DNA of 64,000 bases. Origin: an uncultured Acetatifactor sp. Its GTDB lineage: Bacteria; Bacillota; Clostridia; Lachnospirales; Lachnospiraceae. Position 1 is the first letter of the stretch. Every line of letters begins with the position of its first letter. The position numbers and the translations under genes were made by a program. The stretch is taken from contig NZ_CAJUCP010000007.1 of assembly GCF_910585425.1 (NCBI RefSeq), positions 61,035 through 125,034 of the forward strand, read 5' to 3'. Below the pieces are notes generated by a model, which had not been told where the DNA came from, did not search any database, and saw only the letters and a program-made list of their open reading frames with translations. Shown one piece after another: positions 54,463 to 62,384 of this stretch.

Positions 54463-55353
54463 TTGCATAAATTTATGCGTGCCATTGGATTCAGCAAATT
54501 GGAGAGCCATAAGAGACTGCAGGAGCTGTTGGCGGAGGTGGTCATCAATGCCGACAGGCGCAGTGTCCTGAAGGGGAAGAATGACACATTGTCAGGTGAA
54601 TTTTGCAAAGATTTCGCCAATGGAATCGGAATCGCTGTCTGCGGTGAGTTCGATGACGATGAGAGATTCATCTATGAATATTATTATCCCTATCTGGAGG
54701 GGACGGGCATCACCTCCTGCGAGGATGTGTCCGTGGAGCGCCATGCGGAAAAGGAATCCTACGCAGGGGTATGCGATGATATAAAAGTCGGAATGTCGTT
54801 AATATTTTATCTGAAAAACAAGATACCCTACATGCGTGCCATGGTGGAGGATCTGCTGCCTGTCCGTGGCACCACGCTGACGCTTTCGGCCCTGTCCGTC
54901 AGCGGGACGATTCTGCTGCCCATCCAGAAGAACGAGCAGCAGGTACAGCAGGGGAAGCAGAACTCCGCCACCAGGAGCTCCCTCATGGCAGCCGCCAGGA
55001 AGGGGGACGAGGACGCCATAGAGACGCTGACCCTGGAAGACATGGACATGTACACCACCATATCCAGGCGCATCCAGAAGGAGGACGTCTTCAGCCTGGT
55101 AGATACGTATTTCATGCCCTATGGCGTGGAGTGTGACCAGTATTCCGTCCTGGGTGAAATCATGGCAGTCCGCCAGTTGACGAACCAGATAACGGGAGAA
55201 AAAATTTTTATTTTAACAATTTGCAGTAATGAGTTGACATTTGACGTATCTATTAATATAATAGATATATACGGTGAGCCACAGGTGGGAAGGAGATTCA
55301 AAGGAACCATCTGGCTGCAGGGAAGCATCAACTTCCCGGAGGGGTTCGCGTAG
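54463..55353 (+). CDS. DUF3881 family protein
   Basis: A 296-residue protein resembling DUF3881, restricted mainly to Lachnospiraceae and relatives. The probable start is TTG 54463 (translated M-H-K-F-M-R-A-I-G-F), with AAGAAGGTG five bases upstream; GTG 54454 is the alternative. It has no membrane segment. Function unknown. A low-complexity stretch KNEQQVQQGKQNS lies near residue 150. Confidence 0.8.
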   Translation: MHKFMRAIGFSKLESHKRLQELLAEVVINADRRSVLKGKNDTLSGEFCKDFANGIGIAVCGEFDDDERFIYEYYYPYLEGTGITSCEDVSVERHAEKESYAGVCDDIKVGMSLIFYLKNKIPYMRAMVEDLLPVRGTTLTLSALSVSGTILLPIQKNEQQVQQGKQNSATRSSLMAAARKGDEDAIETLTLEDMDMYTTISRRIQKEDVFSLVDTYFMPYGVECDQYSVLGEIMAVRQLTNQITGEKIFILTICSNELTFDVSINIIDIYGEPQVGRRFKGTIWLQGSINFPEGFA

Positions 55354-55382
55354 GCGATGGTAGGCTGTATGAAGGAAGTCGT

Positions 55383-55456
55383 GTTTCTGTAGCTCAGCAG
55401 GATAGAGCGTCCGCCTCCTAAGCGGAAGGCCAGCGGTTCGAATCCGCTCAGAAACG
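55383..55456 (+). tRNA. tRNA-Arg (anticodon CCU)
   Basis: A cloverleaf is visible: the acceptor GTTTCTG pairs with CAGAAAC, the D arm has GCTCAGCAGGATAGAGC, the anticodon arm TCCGC-CTCCTAA-GCGGA gives anticodon CCU, and the T arm carries GGTTCGAATCC. It decodes AGG. The CCA is not encoded. It marks the left end of the accessory island, a usual integration target. Confidence 0.95.
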
Positions 55457-55497
55457 TTCGAGAGAGTAGTCAAGCCCTTGATTTACAAGGTGTTTGG

Positions 55498-55671
55498 CTA
55501 TTTTCTTTTTTCTTGAATGTAATGTCTTACTGCCATAGCCAGAAACCGTGCTTCATTCTTATCTTTGCAGGGATACCATTTCAGGTGTTCTTTTCCGTCA
55601 CTGCCTGTTATGCGGTAGACAATGTAGTATTTTACGGAGTTCTTCCGCTTTTTAGAATGAATGGAAGCCAT
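55498..55671 (-). pseudogene. Tyrosine integrase N-terminal stub, 57 aa
   Basis: A 57-codon frame begins MASIHSKKRKNSVKYYIVYR and continues with WYPCKDKNEARF, matching the Arm-DNA-binding N-terminus of Tn916-type tyrosine integrases. It ends in a stop 42 bases from the tRNA gene, and no catalytic domain (R-H-R-Y) follows. It is thus a truncated integrase remnant next to its tRNA target. Confidence 0.7.
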
Positions 55672-55681
55672 GTTATCTCCC

Positions 55682-55891
55682 TTACATTAAACCGTTTGTT
55701 TCCAGAAATTCCTGAAAGGATTTTTTGGAAATCAGCAGAGAATTTCCGATACGGATAACTTGAAAAGGCTTTCCTTTTGAGGATTCTGCCTGCCGGACAA
55801 GGTTGTACGCTGCGGAGCGGCATATGCCCAGTAAGTCGGCACATTCTTCTACACGTAGGGTGAGTCGGTCTTGTTTTTTGGTTGTGTTCAT
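55682..55891 (-). CDS. Excisionase-like small HTH protein
   Basis: A 69-residue protein with a helix-turn-helix of the MerR/excisionase type: VEECADLLGICRSAAYNLVR, then RIGNSLLISKKSFQEFLE. It matches excisionase (Xis)-family proteins found beside integrases. It begins 20 bases upstream of the integrase stub, in the same orientation, consistent with a xis-int remnant. It may bind the direct repeats at 55928-55970. Confidence 0.75.
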   Translation of the reverse strand: MNTTKKQDRLTLRVEECADLLGICRSAAYNLVRQAESSKGKPFQVIRIGNSLLISKKSFQEFLETNGLM

Positions 55892-55927
55892 AATGTGTTC
55901 TCCTTTTTTGTATATTTCGTATTACTG

Positions 55928-55970
55928 ACCTACGATTTGTATGCATGATACCATACCTACGATTTGTATG
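55928..55970. repeat. Two direct repeats ACCTACGATTTGTATG
   Basis: Two exact 16-base copies of ACCTACGATTTGTATG (55928-55943 and 55955-55970), with starts 27 bases apart, lie between the excisionase-like gene and the XRE gene. They are candidate operators for either regulator. The nearby stretch 56024-56053 contains AATGGTGTA with TACACCATT as an inverted repeat. Confidence 0.65.
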
Positions 55971-56086
55971 TCAATGAGTTTTTTTTAATTTCAATTTTCT
56001 AGAATTTGTGGTATTCTATAGGAAATGGTGTATTGGTAAACCATTACACCATTACATCGTACACTTGTATGAAAAAGGAGAATTAC

Positions 56087-56527
56087 ATGGATACTCTTGG
56101 ACAAAGAATACGAAAAATCAGGGATATGCGTAAATTAACTCAAAAAGCCCTTGCTTCAAAAGCCGGAATATCCGAAGTTGCTTTGCAATGTTATGAGTTA
56201 GGGACAAGAAGACCAAAACAGGAGCAGTTAATAAAAATAGCGGCAGCCCTTGATATAGATGTTGCATTTCTTATGCCTTGTAAAACGGATACTCCTATGG
56301 CTCTATTTGCGCTCTTATATGATATAATGGATGAATATGGAGATATAGAGATAATAAGCAAAGGCGGCCAAATCTTATTTGGAGTAAAGAAATCAAATGA
56401 GAATACAAAACTTCGTGCTGCAGTGGAAGCTCATGAGAGATTTTCTGTAGAGGATTTTAAAAAGTGGTTGATTAACTATCCTCCAAAGGTTCATAATGGA
56501 AAAATAGAAAAGAATGATTTGGTCTGA
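56087..56527 (+). CDS. XRE-family transcriptional regulator
   Basis: A 146-residue regulator. The N-terminal HTH reads LGQRIRKIRDMRKLTQKALA and SEVALQCYELGTRRPKQEQL. ATG 56087 follows an AAAAAGGAG site; upstream ATGs lack one. The C-terminal half (LLYDIMDEYGDIEIISKGGQ) is not recognised. It probably controls island genes. Confidence 0.85.
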   Translation: MDTLGQRIRKIRDMRKLTQKALASKAGISEVALQCYELGTRRPKQEQLIKIAAALDIDVAFLMPCKTDTPMALFALLYDIMDEYGDIEIISKGGQILFGVKKSNENTKLRAAVEAHERFSVEDFKKWLINYPPKVHNGKIEKNDLV

Positions 56528-56583
56528 TAGAATGAGAATTTTCTAATGTTTGAGTAAATGCTGTCTGTAGATAGGATAAAGGC

Positions 56584-56670
56584 GTGTACACGTTTTTACC
56601 AATGACAGACATAGAAGATTACAATATCGCCCATATAGAGCCATAAAATTGCCTTATACAGCGTGTACAC
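56584..56670. repeat. Two palindromic GTGTACAC motifs upstream of the toxin operon
   Basis: GTGTACAC occurs at 56584-56591 and 56663-56670, in GCGTGTACACG and GCGTGTACAC contexts 79 bases apart. They flank the likely promoter region of the antitoxin-toxin pair and are candidate operators. No promoter hexamers stand out. Confidence 0.4.
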
Positions 56671-56720
56671 AAATTTTAATTAAGAAAGTCATCATAAACA
56701 AACAGGAAAGGGGAAACAAA

Positions 56721-56915
56721 ATGGAAGAAATGAAAAAAATAGATGAAGTCCACAGAGCATATGAAATCTGCAAAGAGGTATTTTCCCCCACGGTGGGAAT
56801 CATAGAGGTCGGTTCAGAGATTGAGGACAAAGAGGAATATGAGTTTTATAAAATGGCACATGAGTTCTTTTTCCAGAAAAGGCAGAAAGAACTGATTGCA
56901 AAGGGGATATACTGA
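56721..56915 (+). CDS. Small protein, probable antitoxin partner of zeta-type toxin
   Basis: A 64-residue acidic protein starting MEEMKKIDEVHRAYEICKEV, with AGGAAAGGGGAAAC upstream. It overlaps the toxin gene start (TGATG), the usual antitoxin-toxin arrangement. It has no HTH domain, unlike PezA, so the fold may resemble epsilon antitoxins. The assignment is from context. Confidence 0.6.
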   Translation: MEEMKKIDEVHRAYEICKEVFSPTVGIIEVGSEIEDKEEYEFYKMAHEFFFQKRQKELIAKGIY

Positions 56916-57481
56916 TGAAAAAAGTCTATACCCTGATTGCAGGAGTAAATGGAGCGGGAAAATCTACATTTTACAATCTGGGAAACATACTGCCCAGAGA
57001 CCAGAAAAGAATCAATTCTGATGAAATTCTAAGAGAGAACAAGGGGGACTGGAAGAATTTGCATGACCAGTCCAATGCAATGAAAGAAGCGGTAAAAAGG
57101 ATAAAAACGTATATGCAGGAGGGCATTTCGTTCAATCAGGAAACCACGTTGACAGGAAACAGTATTATCAATAATATCCGAAAAGCAAAGAATCTGGGAT
57201 TTATTGTAAGAATATACTATGTGGGACTGGAAAGCGAGGATTTGGCTGTGGCAAGGGTCGCTGACAGGGTAAGGGTCGGCGGTCATGGAATTGAGGAAAA
57301 GGATATACGAAAAAGGTATGAGAGTTCATTGCAAAATCTGAAATCAGCCATACAGTTATGTGACGAGGTTTATGTATATGATAACACTGTAAGTTTCCGA
57401 CAGGTGGCTATCTTTAAGGACGGAATGAAGATAACAGATACGAAAATGTGCGGTTGGTTAGAACATGCCCTTGCAGAATGA
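56915..57481 (+). CDS. Zeta toxin family kinase
   Basis: A 188-residue P-loop kinase of the zeta toxin type. The Walker A motif is AGVNGAGKSTFYN, followed by RINSDEILRE and the substrate-binding NQETTLTGNS. Zeta toxins phosphorylate UDP-N-acetylglucosamine, blocking peptidoglycan synthesis. The overlap with the preceding small gene supports a toxin-antitoxin pair, which would help keep the island. Confidence 0.85.
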   Translation: MKKVYTLIAGVNGAGKSTFYNLGNILPRDQKRINSDEILRENKGDWKNLHDQSNAMKEAVKRIKTYMQEGISFNQETTLTGNSIINNIRKAKNLGFIVRIYYVGLESEDLAVARVADRVRVGGHGIEEKDIRKRYESSLQNLKSAIQLCDEVYVYDNTVSFRQVAIFKDGMKITDTKMCGWLEHALAE

Positions 57482-57635
57482 ACATATGTTTACTATACTG
57501 GTAATCTTGTAAGAGGGATTTCCTGATGTATGTACAAATATAAACATGGAATTAAGCAATAGGTATTGTACAGATAGATGGAATTACTCCCTCTGTTTTA
57601 TCATTCATTCTTCTTGGAATCATCCTCTATGGGAG

Positions 57636-58300
57636 TCATGGTTCCTGTCCTGACAGTGCTTGCGGCAGTTGCGCTGACAGCCGCCTTTTTCCTTGTAAGA
57701 ATTCAGCAAGGTTCTCCGTCACCTGTTGTAGCTGTCCTGCCAATGCGTCAACGCTCCGCTCCCGCTTCTGGCGCAACTGCAGAAATCTCTGCGTCCCCTC
57801 CGGGGTGTCAAGCCCGTACTTCCGTATGGCTGATTCTATCGTGATAAAATACTGCGAATCCCTCTTGTACTCTATGCCACTCATGTACTCCGGCTTACCC
57901 GCATTTTCTCTCATTCTCCGTTGCACGATTTCAAGCTGTTTTGGCAGGGCAAGCATAGTGTCATATCCCTTTAACGCTTTCCTGGCTTCGTCAAGGGCAA
58001 GCGAACATTCCCGGCACCTGTCCCACAAGCCGGAAACGATTTTCCTTGCCTGGCTATAGGTATAGACCTTGTTGAGCTCCACCAAGGAAAGACTGTCAAG
58101 GTTTTCCTGTATCTCACGCACAAGCCTTTCCCTCCTGCTCTCGTTGTTTTTTCTTTTGCCGCTCCTGCTCTGCGCCCTGGCTTCCCGTATCGCCCACAGA
58201 AGCATGGCGGCGCCATCCTGCTCGATAATGCCCCGGAAGGCGGCGCGCGGGTGACGGTGCAAATAAAAACGGAATAAATCTATCCATTGTGACGGAATGT
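57636..58300 (-). pseudogene. Probable relaxase (MobA/MobL-like) C-terminal remnant
   Basis: An open frame of about 220 codons on the minus strand contains charged, helical sequence such as RRERLVREIQENLDSLSLVE and GYDTMLALPKQLEIVQRRMR. No N-terminal relaxase motif (the HxH triad) is present, and the 5' end of the frame runs into the hairpin at 58316-58358, so it has no convincing start. It resembles the C-terminal part of mobilisation relaxases from conjugative elements, a call I make with low certainty. Confidence 0.45.
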
Positions 58301-58315
58301 AGACTTTTAGCTGGT

Positions 58316-58358
58316 AAACTCTCCTTAAGCATATAAACGCTGGAAAGGAGAGTTTTTT
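58316..58358 (+). terminator. Hairpin that contains the ABC gene ribosome-binding site
   Basis: AAACTCTCCTT (58316-58326) pairs perfectly with AAGGAGAGTTT (58345-58355) around an 18-base loop, followed by TTT. The AAAGGAG of the next gene (ATG 58360) lies in the 3' arm, so folding would hide it. It could be an attenuator, a terminator of an upstream transcript, or a translational switch. Confidence 0.55.
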
Positions 58359-58359
58359 C

Positions 58360-59241
58360 ATGGAGATACAGATCGCATCTTTGAAGAAAGTTTATGGAAA
58401 AAAGGCCGCTTTGGACGGCATCACCTTTTCTATCGGAAATGGTATGTACGGGCTGATAGGAAGGAACGGGGCAGGGAAGACGACTTTGATGCGGATTCTT
58501 GCCACACTGAGCAGACCTTCCGGCGGGCAGGTCACATTTGACGGGATCCCTCTGGAGGATACAAAGAAAATCAGGCCTTTCATTGGCTATCTGCCCCAGG
58601 AGTTTTCCTTATACCCGGATATGACGGTACTGGAGGTCATGCGTTATCTGGCGGCGCTATCTGACATTCCGGGGGAGGTCTGGCGGGAACGCATCCCCCG
58701 GCTCCTGCGGCAGGTGAATTTATGGGAGGACAGGACAAAAAAGGCAGGGAAGCTGTCCGGCGGGATGAAACGGCGGCTCGGCATTGCGCAGGCTCTGCTG
58801 GATGACCCACAGGTGCTGCTGGTTGACGAGCCCACAGCAGGGCTTGACCCGGAAGAAAGGCTCCGTTTTTATGCTCTGCTGGATGAATTTTCAGGCAGCC
58901 GTACCGTGGTCGTGTCCTCCCATATCATGAGCGACATTGAATCGGTGTGTGAAAACGTGGCGGTACTGGATGCCGGGCGGCTGCTGTTTGCCGGTACGGT
59001 GGGGGCGTTGGCAAAAAAGGCGGAGGGGAAAGTGTATGAATTGGCCGTCCCCAAAAAGGAGCAGGATGCGGTCAAAAGGGATTACTATATCCTGTCCAGC
59101 CAGAGCCATGCATCGGATGTAAAAGTCCGTGTGCTGGCTGACGGAATTCCGCCATTCCGTCCCGTTTCCTGCGCGCCTACGGCATGGGACGGTTATATGG
59201 AGCTGCTGCGCCAACTGGAAAAGGGGGTGGGGAAAGGATGA
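58360..59241 (+). CDS. ABC transporter ATP-binding protein
   Basis: A 293-residue ATPase of the CcmA/NatA type. GLIGRNGAGKTTLMRIL (Walker A), KLSGGMKRRLGIAQALL (signature) and VLLVDEPTAGLDPEE (Walker B) are intact, with VSSHI as the switch. The following permease starts at ATG 59238 with a four-base overlap (ATGA). Such modules often give bacitracin or antimicrobial-peptide resistance, but no dedicated motif shows this. Confidence 0.9.
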   Translation: MEIQIASLKKVYGKKAALDGITFSIGNGMYGLIGRNGAGKTTLMRILATLSRPSGGQVTFDGIPLEDTKKIRPFIGYLPQEFSLYPDMTVLEVMRYLAALSDIPGEVWRERIPRLLRQVNLWEDRTKKAGKLSGGMKRRLGIAQALLDDPQVLLVDEPTAGLDPEERLRFYALLDEFSGSRTVVVSSHIMSDIESVCENVAVLDAGRLLFAGTVGALAKKAEGKVYELAVPKKEQDAVKRDYYILSSQSHASDVKVRVLADGIPPFRPVSCAPTAWDGYMELLRQLEKGVGKG

Positions 59242-60644
59242 GCCTGTTTCTGATGGAATGCAAAAAAACAGCGAGGGGAGCCCTGTACTGGCTGTATGTG
59301 CTGGCATTGTTTTTGGTCTGCATCCGCCAATTTGACGCGGCAGTGGAGGATGAACTTCGCGGGAAGGATGATCCCACGTCCGTATTTTATACTGCGCCGG
59401 ATGGCATATATGCCGGGGACTCCGAGCGGCTGTCTGAGGTGGAGAGGCAAAGAAATATGATGGCCGGGGCAGCCGCACGGCTTTTGGACAGTTACCGGAA
59501 TAATACGTATGAATATTATCCTTTCGGATATGTCAAAACAAAGACAATGTCCGGGGAGGAGCAGAGCAGGATTCTTTCTTTCCTGGCAGAGCTGACAGGT
59601 ATGAGTGAGGAAGCGATAAACGCAGCGGCAGGGAAGGAGGTTGCGGAAGAGTTCCGGATTTCCGGCGGCGGTGGGTTCGTTCTTGAGCCGGGGGAGGGAG
59701 GAAAGAACGAAAGCGGACAGTTTGTCATAGAGCCCGGTGATTGGAAATATACGGAAAACAGTGATGATATAGCCGGTGCATCACAAGACTCGGAATGTGG
59801 TTTTGACAAGGTGACATTTGAACGTTTCCGGGAGATCATGGGAGAGGTGGATGCCATGATCGGGCGCAATTCCTATTTCAGCCAGGAAATGCTTGCGCTG
59901 TATTACGGTGGGAATGATATGGAGGAAAGTCCGGTTACGCAGCGGCAGCACAGGGAATTCTATGAAGGAGACCATGTGACAGGGGCATTTGCCAGGTATT
60001 ACTGCGACAGTATTTCCCTGGTGGCCTTAGGGCTGCCCGCCCTGGTGGAGATCGAGCTGATGATGAGGGATAAGAGCCGTAAGATGCAGGCGCTGGTGTA
60101 CCCGCGGAGGGTTCCCGGCATAAGGCTGGTCTGCACCCGCTTTGGGGCATCCGTCTGTATGGTGATGCTGCCTGTCCTTATCTTCCCGGTCAAGTCGCTG
60201 GCGGCACTGGTGCGGTTCTGCAGGGAGACAGGAGTGCAGCCGGATGTATTTGCTTTTGCAAAATATGTTTTGCTGTGGATTCTGCCCACAGTCCTGCTGG
60301 TCATGGCCATCGGGCTGTTCCTGACGGTACTGACTGAGAATTATTCCGGCATTTTAGTTTCAGGGCTGCTCTGGCTGGCGGGCAGGCCGTCTGTGGGCAG
60401 GATTGCAGGGGGAAATTACGAGTTATTTGACCTAATCGTCCGCCATAATACATTAAAAGGGTATGGGAGGATGATGGAGGATATCCACATGCTGGTGTGG
60501 AACAGGGTTTTCATTTCCGGTATGGCTTTTGTGCTTTTGGCGCTCTCGGTTGCCGTATATGAGGCAAGACGGAAAGGGGTGGGTATCTTTGAGAACCGAA
60601 AACTTTTTAACGGTTTTATGGGCCAACGTCCGCATGAACTATAA
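59238..60644 (+). CDS. ABC transporter permease
   Basis: A 468-residue membrane protein starting MSLFLMECKKTARGALYWLY. It has one N-terminal segment, a soluble region of about 230 residues, then several membrane segments after residue 255. This topology is typical of ABC-2 type permeases with a large extracytoplasmic domain. It has a GGAAAGG site. Together with the ATPase it forms a complete transporter. Confidence 0.8.
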   Translation: MSLFLMECKKTARGALYWLYVLALFLVCIRQFDAAVEDELRGKDDPTSVFYTAPDGIYAGDSERLSEVERQRNMMAGAAARLLDSYRNNTYEYYPFGYVKTKTMSGEEQSRILSFLAELTGMSEEAINAAAGKEVAEEFRISGGGGFVLEPGEGGKNESGQFVIEPGDWKYTENSDDIAGASQDSECGFDKVTFERFREIMGEVDAMIGRNSYFSQEMLALYYGGNDMEESPVTQRQHREFYEGDHVTGAFARYYCDSISLVALGLPALVEIELMMRDKSRKMQALVYPRRVPGIRLVCTRFGASVCMVMLPVLIFPVKSLAALVRFCRETGVQPDVFAFAKYVLLWILPTVLLVMAIGLFLTVLTENYSGILVSGLLWLAGRPSVGRIAGGNYELFDLIVRHNTLKGYGRMMEDIHMLVWNRVFISGMAFVLLALSVAVYEARRKGVGIFENRKLFNGFMGQRPHEL

Positions 60645-61197
60645 GAATACGTTCATTCCGTCCATCCTGCTGTTGTCTGTTATCCCGCTGATTTATGGGA
60701 CTGCAAATCTGGACAGTATAAAATCCGCTGACTGTCTGGAGCGGATGGTAGCGTTGGTTGGGATTCCCATGTTCACATCCCTGTTCTGCCGGGAACAGTC
60801 CCATGACCTATATGGCATAGTCGCTCTGCGCCCGCTTTCCTTCCGGGTGGTGGCAGCGCTGCGGATTGGAATCTCAATGGCGGGCAGTTTTGCGCTGGTG
60901 ATGGTATTTGCAATCTATATGCGCGCCTGTGGAAGCATATTCCCCATGGGAGTATATGCTGTCCGGGCATTTGCGGCCTGTATGGCGTTAGGGTTTGCGG
61001 GGCTGCTTTGTGCTTCTGTTGTAAAAAGTACAGTCGCCGGGTATTTGGGGGCGTTCTGTTACTATTTTGTGGTACAGGCCGGAACCGGTGATTCAATGAT
61101 TAAGCCCGTTACAAACGGGATCCATCCGCCGTTTGTATTATTTATTTGTAGTACAGCAGCGGCAAGCCTTCTTTTTTGTAAGCCCTCCTATCGATGA
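60589..61197 (+). CDS. ABC transporter permease
   Basis: A 203-residue membrane protein with about six segments. TTG 60589 is used because AAAGGGG lies nine bases upstream and the start reads RTENFLTVLWANVRMNYKN; ATG 60634 is an alternative that lacks a site. It overlaps the preceding permease by 56 bases. Confidence 0.75.
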   Translation: MRTENFLTVLWANVRMNYKNTFIPSILLLSVIPLIYGTANLDSIKSADCLERMVALVGIPMFTSLFCREQSHDLYGIVALRPLSFRVVAALRIGISMAGSFALVMVFAIYMRACGSIFPMGVYAVRAFAACMALGFAGLLCASVVKSTVAGYLGAFCYYFVVQAGTGDSMIKPVTNGIHPPFVLFICSTAAASLLFCKPSYR

Positions 61198-61276
61198 TGC
61201 CTGTGGCATCTCTGTGGGGAGGAAGCGTGGGCGCTGCGCCGGCAAAGCCTTGTGGGGGAATGGCTGAAGTAACCGC

Positions 61277-61305
61277 TTGCTATTTGAATCACGCTCCCTT
61301 ATACT
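61277..61305 (+). promoter_or_regulatory. Candidate promoter of histidine phosphatase gene
   Basis: TTGCTA and TATACT with a 17-base spacer, 20 bases upstream of ATG 61325. Confidence 0.5.
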
Positions 61306-61324
61306 GTCAAGTGGAGGTGAAAGC

Positions 61325-61972
61325 ATGGTTCGTTTTTACATAGTCAGGCATGGGCAGACGCTTTTGAACAGCTTAGACCGGGCGCAGGGATGGGCTGATT
61401 CGCCGCTCACCGAAGCAGGGAAGCAGATGGCGGCTGACATCGGGCATAAATTAAAGGGGATTGGTTTTGATGCGGTGTACGCCAGCGATATGCTCCGTGC
61501 CGTACAGACGGCAGAGCTGATTCTGGAAGCAAACGGAAAAGAGGGTGTGCCGATAAAAAAGGATGTAAGGCTGCGGGAATGGTGTCTGGGGAGTATGGAG
61601 GCAGAAAACAACGCAGCTTTCATGAGGAATGTGACAGGCTGGCTGGGAGGAGGAACGTCCTTTGCAGAGCTGAACCAGCGGCTCCCCGATATTGCGGCTG
61701 CCCTCTATGAACATGACACCACAGGAATGGCGGAGACGTTCCAGGCAATAAAGGAACGCCTGAAAGCCGCATTCGTGGATATTGCCCAAAGGCATGGTAT
61801 GGGGGATGGCAGCAATATCCTGATAATAACCCACGCCTTTGCCATAAAGACAATCATCCATTTATTTGCGCCGGAGCAGTTAGGCAAAGTGGGGAAGGTA
61901 AAGAACGCGTCAGTTTTCCGGTTTGTGTTTGAAAACGGGGTTTTCTCATTGGAGCCGGATATACAGTTATGA
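61325..61972 (+). CDS. Histidine phosphatase family protein (phosphoglycerate mutase-like)
   Basis: A 215-residue protein with the catalytic motif RHGQTLLNSLDRAQGWADSP and a second His in IITHAFAIKTIIHLF. ATG 61325 has GGAGGTG upstream. Substrate unknown; relatives dephosphorylate small phosphoesters or alpha-ribazole phosphate. It is followed by a terminator. Confidence 0.87.
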   Translation: MVRFYIVRHGQTLLNSLDRAQGWADSPLTEAGKQMAADIGHKLKGIGFDAVYASDMLRAVQTAELILEANGKEGVPIKKDVRLREWCLGSMEAENNAAFMRNVTGWLGGGTSFAELNQRLPDIAAALYEHDTTGMAETFQAIKERLKAAFVDIAQRHGMGDGSNILIITHAFAIKTIIHLFAPEQLGKVGKVKNASVFRFVFENGVFSLEPDIQL

Positions 61973-61974
61973 AA

Positions 61975-62017
61975 AGTCAGCAGGAAAGCCTGTCAGGGTT
62001 CTCCTGCTGACTTTTTG
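61975..62017 (+). terminator. Rho-independent terminator
   Basis: GTCAGCAGGA pairs with TCCTGCTGAC around a 16-base loop, followed by TTTTTG. It ends the phosphatase gene. Confidence 0.9.
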
Positions 62018-62050
62018 TCCGGCCCGTCCAAAAAGCCTGCGCCCCAATCG

Positions 62051-62248
62051 CAGGCCGCCCGTGCGCCGACAGCCGCCAACCTCCAGCCCGTCCGCCTGAT
62101 CGCCGTCCAGGGCAGAGAGGGGCTTGCGAAGACAGGGAAAGGGGCGAACCCTTACGGAGCAACCCTGGCGGTCATTGTCTGCGCTGACCACGGAAAGGCA
62201 TGGGTGCGCCCCTTTGATAAAAACCAGACCACCGACATAGACGCATCC
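62051..62248 (+). pseudogene. Nitroreductase family fragment
   Basis: A short in-frame stretch reads AARAPTAANLQPVRLIAVQG, then NPYGATLAVIVCADHGKAWV and RPFDKNQTTDIDAS. It matches the flavin-binding middle of nitroreductases, but the N- and C-terminal parts are missing. Hence it is a decayed gene. The rest of 61975-62384 holds only the terminator. Confidence 0.65.
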
Positions 62249-62384
62249 TTGGAAAGTTTTCCATTCGTTCCCGAAAAGTGGCCGTTTCGTTCCCTCCGCC
62301 CGAAAAACGGAAAATTTCTGCCGATATAAAAAGATAGATACCTATCTTTAAGTGAATGCCTATATGGATTTGAGGTGATGGATT

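Noticed and set aside
57578..57844. 88-codon plus-strand frame MELLPLFYHSFFLESSSMG...
   Set aside because: No ribosome-binding site and it is antisense to the relaxase-like remnant.
62015..62329. Full-length protein starting MSGPSKKPAP
   Set aside because: Its start lies in the terminator of the preceding gene and only the middle matches nitroreductase, so it is treated as a fragment.
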